DNA of 64,000 nucleotides, from contig NC_089493.1 in NCBI RefSeq assembly GCF_036850765.1, positions 192,280,706-192,344,705 of the forward strand. Direction: 5' to 3'. The stretch is from Saccopteryx bilineata (Eukaryota; Chordata; Mammalia; Chiroptera; Emballonuridae). Positions within the stretch are counted from its first letter, which is position 1, and each line of letters opens with the position of its first letter. Of the stretch, positions 57,637 to 64,000 are shown in pieces. The position numbers were made by a program, and so were the translations under genes. The notes below the pieces were generated by a model that worked only from the letters and a program-made list of their open reading frames with translations, did not search any database and was not told the DNA's origin.

Positions 57637-58520
57637 AAAACTGCGCTCCTAAAAAAATAAAAAAAAATAGCCCTGGCCGGTTGGCTCAGCAGTAGAGCGT
57701 CGGCCTAGCGTGCGGAGGACCCGGGTTCGATTCCCGGCCAGGGCACACAGGAGAAGCGCCCATTTGCTTCTCCACCCCTCCGCCGCGCCTTCCTCTCTGT
57801 CCCTCTCTTCCCCTCCCGCAGCCAAGGCTCCACTGGAGCAAAGATGGCCCGGGTGCTGGGGATGGCTCTGTGGCCTCTGCCTCAGGCGCTAAAGTGGCTC
57901 TGGTCGCAACATGGCAACGCCCAGGATGGGCAGAGCATCGCCCCCTGGTGGGCAGAGCATTGCCCCATGGTGGGCGTGCCGGGTGGATCCCGGTCGGGCG
58001 CATGCGGGAGTCTGTCTGACTGTCTCTCCCCGTTTCCAGCTTCAGAAAAATGAAAAAATAAAAAAAATAAAAATAAAAATAAAAAAATAGAAGACTGGAT
58101 AGAGAAGATGTGGCACATATACACTAAGGTATGCTACTCAGCCATAAGAAATGATGACATCGGATCGTTTACAACAAAATGTGGGATCTTGATAACATTA
58201 TACGGAGTGAACTAAGTAATTCAGAAAAAAACAAGAACTGCATGATTCCATACATTGGTGGGACATAAAAACGAGACTAAGAGACATGGACAAGAGTGTG
58301 GTGGTTGGTGGGGGGGAGGAGGGAGAAGGGGAGGGGGAGGGACACAAAGAAAACTGGATAGGTGACGGAGGACAATCTGACTTTGAGTGATGGGTGTGCA
58401 ACATGAATGACAAGATAACCTGGACATGTTTTCTTTGAATATATGTACCCTGATTTATTGATGTCACCCCATTAAAATTAATAAAAATTTATTTATAAAA
58501 AAAAACAAAACTGCACTCCT
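57637..58520 (+). mobile_element. 5'-truncated L1 with SINE-A in its 5' junction
   Basis: L1 3' end (58091-58506): gaagatgtggcacatataca, ctcagccataagaaatgatg, a G-rich polypurine tract at 58303-58342 and a terminal A-rich tail. Flanking duplication aaaactgcgctcct/aaaactgcactcct (57637-57650 and 58507-58520), with a single difference that looks like CpG decay. SINE-A copy A15 sits between the left duplication and the L1 sequence. Confidence 0.82.
57671..58080 (+). mobile_element. SINE-A copy A15
   Basis: Full-length. Duplication aaaaaaatag is exact (57661-57670 and 58081-58090). CTCF units: catcgccccctggtgggca at 57936-57954 and a weaker cattgccccatggtgggcg just after. Confidence 0.95.
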
Positions 58521-59077
58521 GATGAAGTTTCTGAGTGTTGGGTCCTTAGCCCTATTTTCCTAAAAAGGCCTTCTGACTGCGCGCCCTTGCTCAGCTCAAG
58601 GTTCACAGGAACCAAGTTCAAGTTCGTGTTACCACAGAGGTGGCTGTATCACAGGAAGTACTTGGCACCACGCCTGGTCCAGGATCAGCACCGAATCCAT
58701 TTTAACTTCTCACCAGTAGAAAGGTGAGAGAGAGCAACTACTTAAATATCTAATAAGATGAGTATCAAGAGGTGCTGAGCCATCCCGGAAGTTATGTGTG
58801 AGCATTTAGAATAATACAGGAAGCGGCATTCGGAATGGAAGACAGCAGGCAACACCGTAGATATGGTTGATTACAACCCTGCCTTTAAAAAAAAATTGCT
58901 TTCACCATAAAAATCTGTAAGGTCAGGAAGGAAATACATCAACATGTTGACAGCAGTTGATGAGTGTTAGAGCGATTGTTTGCTTTTTCATTTAAAATAT
59001 ATTGTAGTATACCCCAAATTTTGCAAACTTGTAAAGCTTTTAAAAGCTTAAAGACAACATGAGATCAAAACCCAAGC

Positions 59078-59254
59078 TATTTAGTTATTTATGTTTTATA
59101 GAGAGAGGAAGGGAGAGAGAGAAGCAAGAATCTGTCGATCCATTTATTTATGCACTTATTGGTTGATTCTTAGTCTGGGCCCTGACCAGGGAGAGAACCA
59201 GTAACCTTGGTGTATCAGGACGGAGCTCTAACCAGCTGAGCTACCCAGCCAGAG
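59078..59254 (-). mobile_element. SINE-D copy D9 (VES-type)
   Basis: Reverse copy with gggccctgaccagggagaga and ending gctgagctacccagccagag. Duplication cccaagc (59071-59077 and 59255-59261). Confidence 0.85.
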
Positions 59255-60169
59255 CCCAAGCAATGTTCAAGAAGCAGAAAAATCACCTCGGCCTGCTAAC
59301 CCAACTTCATGTGGGCGCGCTCTGTGTTCACGTAAGTGTGTTACTGTTTAACCCGCTGCTATGACAGCGTGCACACCCCACTGATGGTGGCTTTTCTTCC
59401 TCAACAAGGTAACAAACACTTCCTCCCCTTTCAACCTTGTCTTCAGAGGAAGGATTAGTATGCAAGGCAAGAATTTCGAAACTAGGTAGCTTGTGACCTT
59501 TACTTTGTATCAAGTAATGAACTAGAAATTTATTTTCTTTGGAAATTAATTGGCAACTGCACAGGATTAGGTAAGAAGGAGCTTGAATTGGCTCAAAAAT
59601 CAACCCTACCCACTTCTTTTTTTACTTCTGAGGCCAAGGGATGGCTCAGCAGGGAGAAGAGGAAGCAGGAGCTTCAGATCTCCAGACTGCTGGTGCTTAG
59701 GCCTTGAGCCTGGGCAAGCCCCTCATCAGGAGAGCTACAGTCACAGTCCTCTCCTGACCAGCACCCAACAACCTGGGAGAGTCCCCCGGAAAGGCGTCCC
59801 ATGAGGCTGCCGGGACCTGCTGGTTTTAACACAGACAGAAAAATGGTGCTGGCCTTCACTCTCCCAGCTCACAGCCAACGGGTTCCCCACGTACCACGTC
59901 AAAACGCTAGTTCTGGTCTCAGCCATAAACCTGATCGGCACCTCTACCCTGTGCCGCCCTGGAGGCCACGCCAGGAAACCATGGAGTGGGAAGGAGTTAC
60001 GGCCCCTCAGGAGTCTTTAGGAAACCAACACCTGCTTCAACTTCAACTCTCAGGGCCTCAATAAGCAGCATGTTTCCAGGGCTGGAGGCCTGGGTGACAG
60101 GGACCTCTGATCCAAAGTGCATCCTCCTTAGCTGGCAACTAAGGGAAGTGTTAAACTAAAGTCTGGAGC

Positions 60170-60260
60170 CTTGGGTTCTAGTCCCTTCCTCTCTCTGGGT
60201 CCTATTCATCCCCATACACAGCACAAGGTTGGGCTAGATCAAGAAAGTCACACACTGAGG
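60170..60260 (+). repeat. MIR fragment
   Basis: Contains ttgggttctagtcccttcct followed by ctctctgggtcc. Confidence 0.5.
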
Positions 60261-61204
60261 TCAGAGAGGTAACATAATAAACTGTCCAGGCGTATCAGCC
60301 ATCACACAGATCTCTTGGTCTTAGCTTTCCCTGCTCTTAATGATGAGCAGATCATGGGTTGGGAGGTAGAGGGGAGGGGGCTGTGGTGCAGCCAGTTCAC
60401 AGCGTGGAGAACTAGACCCACTCTGAAAAGGGTCCACCCGGCTCTGAAGGGCCAGGATGAGACAACATAACTTGCGAACAGATGAGCTTCTTTGCATGAA
60501 AACTTCAGAGTAGCAGGGGAGTTTTATACCACCCAAGCAGGAGGAAATGACAACTGAAACCGACCAGGGGAAATCTGACCAGCATAAAAGCAAAAAGTTC
60601 TGCATTTAGGTTTGAAAGAAGATGAACCAGGACACGAAGCCAGGGTACTAACTACACTGGGGGAGAGGGATGAGAACACAATTGAAAGCCATCCCCTAAC
60701 AGAGAACACTACATGCTGGACAGCCAATGGCATGCGCTGAAAACACCAACTGAGCCTTCTGGAGAAAGGGAAGGGTGTGGTGAGCTGCCTGAGGGTCCGG
60801 CTGCCCTCCTGGGGGTCAGAGTACATTAGAAAGCACAGGCTCTATCCAGGGAAGGCAAGGACAATGGCAGGGTGTCCAGGGGGAGCCACAAGGCTCACTG
60901 TCCTGGTCCCGCTAGGAGGAAGGTGAAGCTCAAGAAGGGAAAGGAAAAGACGTGCCTGCTAGAGAAGGTGCCCATGGCCCCGAATGTGTGCAGAACCCTC
61001 TGGCAGAGAAGGGCAGCAAAGCAAGGCAGCCTGAGAGCCCCGGGTGTGACTGGCACGGAGGCCTGCCTCTGCAAACAGAGAACCTTTGCTCCAGTGGGGG
61101 TTCCACCCTGGAACAGGAAGTGCCAGCTCACAGGGGGCAGGGGAAGGTAACAGAACAGGCACCCAGATGGGCCTAGTTGGCCTCAAAAGTGCCTCCAGAG
61201 CGAG

Positions 61205-61325
61205 GCTTGTCAAACTTGAACGTGCTTAAACTATTACCTGGGGATCGTGCTACAAGACTCTGACTCAGGAGGTCTAGAGTGGGACCTGCCGTTCCAACGG
61301 GCTCCCAGGTGGTGCTAACACCACC
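61205..61325. repeat. MER5A-like hAT relic
   Basis: Contains attacctggggatcgtgcta, ctgactcaggaggtctagag and ctcccaggtggtgctaacac. Confidence 0.65.
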
Positions 61326-62169
61326 CTTCCAGGCAGGGCGCTTGGGTAACGGGACTCTCGGCCACTTTCAAGGCAAAATGATCAAGTCCTGAGGGGGACA
61401 TGGGCGGGGTGGGAAGAGAAGCCCGTTCTGAGAGGTCCAGCCTCCGAAAAGGGCAATCTTGGGGTCAGAGTGGTCGACAAGCTATAGGAGCCCCAAGGAG
61501 GGTGCTCGTGGCTTGGGAAAGAGGTGCCTGCCCTGAAGGATTCTCTCCAGGTTTTCCTGGAGAAGAGGAGACCGGGAAAAGGGTGGAGTCAAGCCCTCAG
61601 CGTGTGGGTCTACACTACAACTCGGAATTGATTCACAGAAGCAAGAACCAAACAATGTCCTGCTGCAAGCATATCTAGAATTACTCAGCTCTATGCCAAC
61701 CACCCTTCCACAAAAAGCCCTCTGCCCTGAGTTCCTGCTGGGGAAAGGTGACTGCGGGCTGGGAGAGTCCCCAGCTGTGACTCAGGCACGGAATCAAATA
61801 GGAGCCCGCAAGGCAACCCTCTCCTTCCCACCCCCCACCCCTGCCCCCGCCTTTTCCAGTCTCTGGATCAGCTTCAGGTGTGACCCAACTCCACCGGTCC
61901 TAAGCCTTCCAGAAGCCGCCGGCTCGCTGCCGCACCGTCTTGCGCATTCTCACACCTTGTGTGAGGGCGCTCCTTAAAAAGTCTGCGGAGCATCACGGTC
62001 ATACCGCGGGTGCCACGGGCGGCCCTCACGGATGCTAATTAGGGTCCTATAAGCGCCCCTCTGTCTCCCCTTGCGGCACCCAGCGCAGTGCCAGACGCAC
62101 AGGAAGTGCTCAGAAATGGAGCTGGGGAGCAGAAGCCGTGTCCAGAGGAGCGCCCAGCGCGCAGACTCA

Positions 62170-62604
<435 letters not shown>

Positions 62605-62869
62605 TCAAGTGCGCCCGGGGCTGCCTGCCGCGGGCGCACCCGGAACCGCTCCGGCGACCGCGGACCCCGCCCCCGTCCGGTCCTGTCTCGGGGAACGCCT
62701 ACCGCGTGCCCGGCCCGCTAGCGCCGTGGCCCACACCCTGCCTGGGAGCCCCGGAACGCGGTCTGGGACCCCGCCTGCGCCCGCCCACCGGCCCGGCTCC
62801 ACCTGCCGCTCCCCGGCGGCGCCGTAGACCCCCTAATTGGCTGCGGGCGTGCCCGGGCTCCGCCCGTCG

Positions 62870-62895
62870 CCGCAGGGCACTATGGAAACTGTAGT
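62870..62895 (-). promoter_or_regulatory. ZNF143/THAP11-type site
   Basis: On the minus strand the site starts ACTACAGTTTCCATAGTG and continues CCCTGCGG. This follows the long ZNF143 (SBS) consensus of the form ACTACAnnTCCCAnnnTGCcnyGCGG, with small differences. It lies about 410-435 bp above the ATG, in the promoter. Confidence 0.65.
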
Positions 62896-62900
62896 CCACC

Positions 62901-63454
62901 GCCAGCCTGCGCGCTCAGGGCTGGGCTTTGAAAAGCTCTGGGGACCCTTCGGCGGGACCGTCCTGGGTTTGGGAGGCCAGCTGCTCCCTGTGACTCCCAA
63001 AATTTCTATGAGAACGAGAAAGGAAGCGAATTGGCGTTTCTAGAGCGCGCACTAATTGTTGCCCGAGGGCCAACCGTGAAGGTGAACTGGCATTAAGCAT
63101 TGAATCCGCCCCGCAACTCCCCCACGAGGCTGCTTGGCTCCCGCCCACTTCCAGGTGGGGGCGTCCCTCGCACCAGCCCCGGGCGACACATCCTGCCCGC
63201 GGATCTGGTGCGGGTTCCCCGGCTCAGTGCTGCCCCCTGCTGCCGGAATGCTGCGCCCCTGCGACCGCGGTCAGTCCCTGGAGGCCGCGGTTTCCCGGAT
63301 CGTTTCCTGCTTCCCAGGGACTCCGAAACCGAGATCCAGAGCCGGCCGGGACCAGAGGGTTGGGAAGAACAGCTCCCTTGGCACAAACTTACCACAAGCT
63401 TCATGATGGGACTTCAGCGATATTTGCATATTAAAAGCTTCTGATTCTTGGCTA
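62901..63454. other. 5' flank of STK10
   Basis: Sequence upstream of the promoter. GC-rich to about 63360, then AT-richer. No gene is recognised. An octamer ATTTGCAT (63422-63429) is present, and a tgccccctgctgcc text at about 63231-63244 is a weak CTCF-like match. Confidence 0.7.
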
Positions 63455-63644
63455 ACCTATGGGGGCGCAGTGGATAACCCTGGACTTGCTGGGTCAAGGC
63501 ACAAATGAGAAGCGACTATTGTACTAGGAAGCAACTCCACCAAGTACAGCAACTATGAAGCAAGGAGGAGTTGATGCTTCCCGCTCCTCCCCGCCCTCTT
63601 TCTGTCTCTCTCCTCTCTCTAAAATCAATAAGGAAAGTCTTTTT
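63455..63644 (+). mobile_element. SINE-B copy B8 (old, longer variant)
   Basis: Diverged: ctaacctatgggggcgcagt, then an extra middle segment (gaagcgactattgtactagg, agcaactatgaagcaaggag) absent from other SINE-B copies, then gagttgatgcttcccgctcc and ctctaaaatcaataagg. Confidence 0.78.
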
Positions 63645-63659
63645 AAAAAAAGTTTCTGG

Positions 63660-63873
63660 GGCCTGACCTGTGGTGGGCAGTGGGTATCGACCTGGAAATG
63701 CTGAGGTCGCCGGTTCGAAACCCTGGGCTTGCCTGGTCAAGGCACATATGGGAGTTGATGCTTTCAGCTCCTCCCCACCTTCTCTCTCTGTCTCTCTCTC
63801 TCTCCTCTCTCTCTCCCTCGCTGTCTCTTTCTCTCCCTTCTCTCTCCTCTCTAAAATGAATAAATAAAATTTA
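63660..63873 (+). mobile_element. SINE-B copy B9
   Basis: Head ggcctgacctgtggtgggca with a small deletion after it, box B ggttcgaaacc, CT-rich tail and aaaatgaataaataaaattt. Duplication aaaaaaagtttctgg is exact (63645-63659 and 63874-63888). Confidence 0.93.
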
Positions 63874-63888
63874 AAAAAAAGTTTCTGG

Positions 63889-64000
63889 TTCACCTGACCA
63901 GGCGGTGGCGCAGTGGATAGAGCGTCAGACTGGGATGTGGAGGACCCAGGTTCGAGACCCCGAGGTCGCCAGCTTGAGCGAGGGCTTATTTGCTTTGAGC
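63889..64000 (+). mobile_element. SINE-C copy C10, cut by window end
   Basis: Head cctgaccaggcggtggcgca, box B ggttcgagacc, then the first module up to the window edge. Confidence 0.93.

Noticed and set aside
62876..64000. Divergent neighbouring gene sharing the STK10 promoter
   Set aside because: No conserved exon or credible start was found on the plus strand before the SINE cluster. The human neighbour in this direction (EFCAB9, from memory) would lie further out.

Overview
This window is mammalian nuclear DNA, very probably from a bat. The evidence is a dense set of tRNA-derived SINEs of the kind found in bats, including VES-type elements, together with ancient mammalian MIR, L2, L1M, MER5, MER20 and Tigger relics and two short hAT elements. 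A long SINE headed by CCTGGCCGGTTGGCTCAG and two further SINE families suggest a horseshoe bat or close relative (Rhinolophoidea). That finer placement is inference from memory of repeat families, not a search.

One protein-coding gene is recognisable: the 5' part of STK10 (LOK, a STE20-family serine/threonine kinase) on the minus strand. Seven coding exons are placed to the base: 62460-62305, 42454-42290, 20137-20089, 17854-17705, 8303-8231, 6216-6022 and 5516-5435. They total 870 nt, or 290 codons, and run from the initiator methionine through almost the whole kinase domain. Every junction has a GT donor and an AG acceptor, and the reading frame closes across every junction. The remaining exons (linker and C-terminal coiled coils) must lie beyond position 1. 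A CpG-rich promoter with GC boxes, a CCAAT box and a strong ZNF143/THAP11-type site lies just above exon 1 (about 62461-62900).

Everything else is intron or 5' flank. Intron 1 is 19.9 kb, intron 2 22.2 kb, intron 3 2.2 kb, intron 4 9.4 kb, intron 5 2.0 kb, intron 6 0.5 kb, and intron 7 more than 5.4 kb. I use four working names for the SINEs. SINE-A is about 330-410 bp, with 15 copies. SINE-B is about 155-220 bp, with 9 copies. SINE-C is about 260-350 bp, with 10 copies. SINE-D is VES-type, about 170-230 bp, with 9 copies. Many have exact target-site duplications, so several nested insertions can be ordered in time.

The most interesting observation is that SINE-A carries a short tandem repeat whose unit contains the core of the CTCF insulator motif (CGCCCCCTGGTGGGC). 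Copies hold one to three such units, and 14 of 15 copies point the same way. If these sites are bound, this SINE has been spreading CTCF sites through the bat genome in the way B2 SINEs did in rodents. Other points are a four-layer nest (MIR > SINE-D > hAT > SINE-A) at 6945-8105, a SINE-A lying just above the exon 2 branch point, an inverted SINE-C pair likely to form a double-stranded RNA hairpin, and two SINEs inserted one after the other at the same target.
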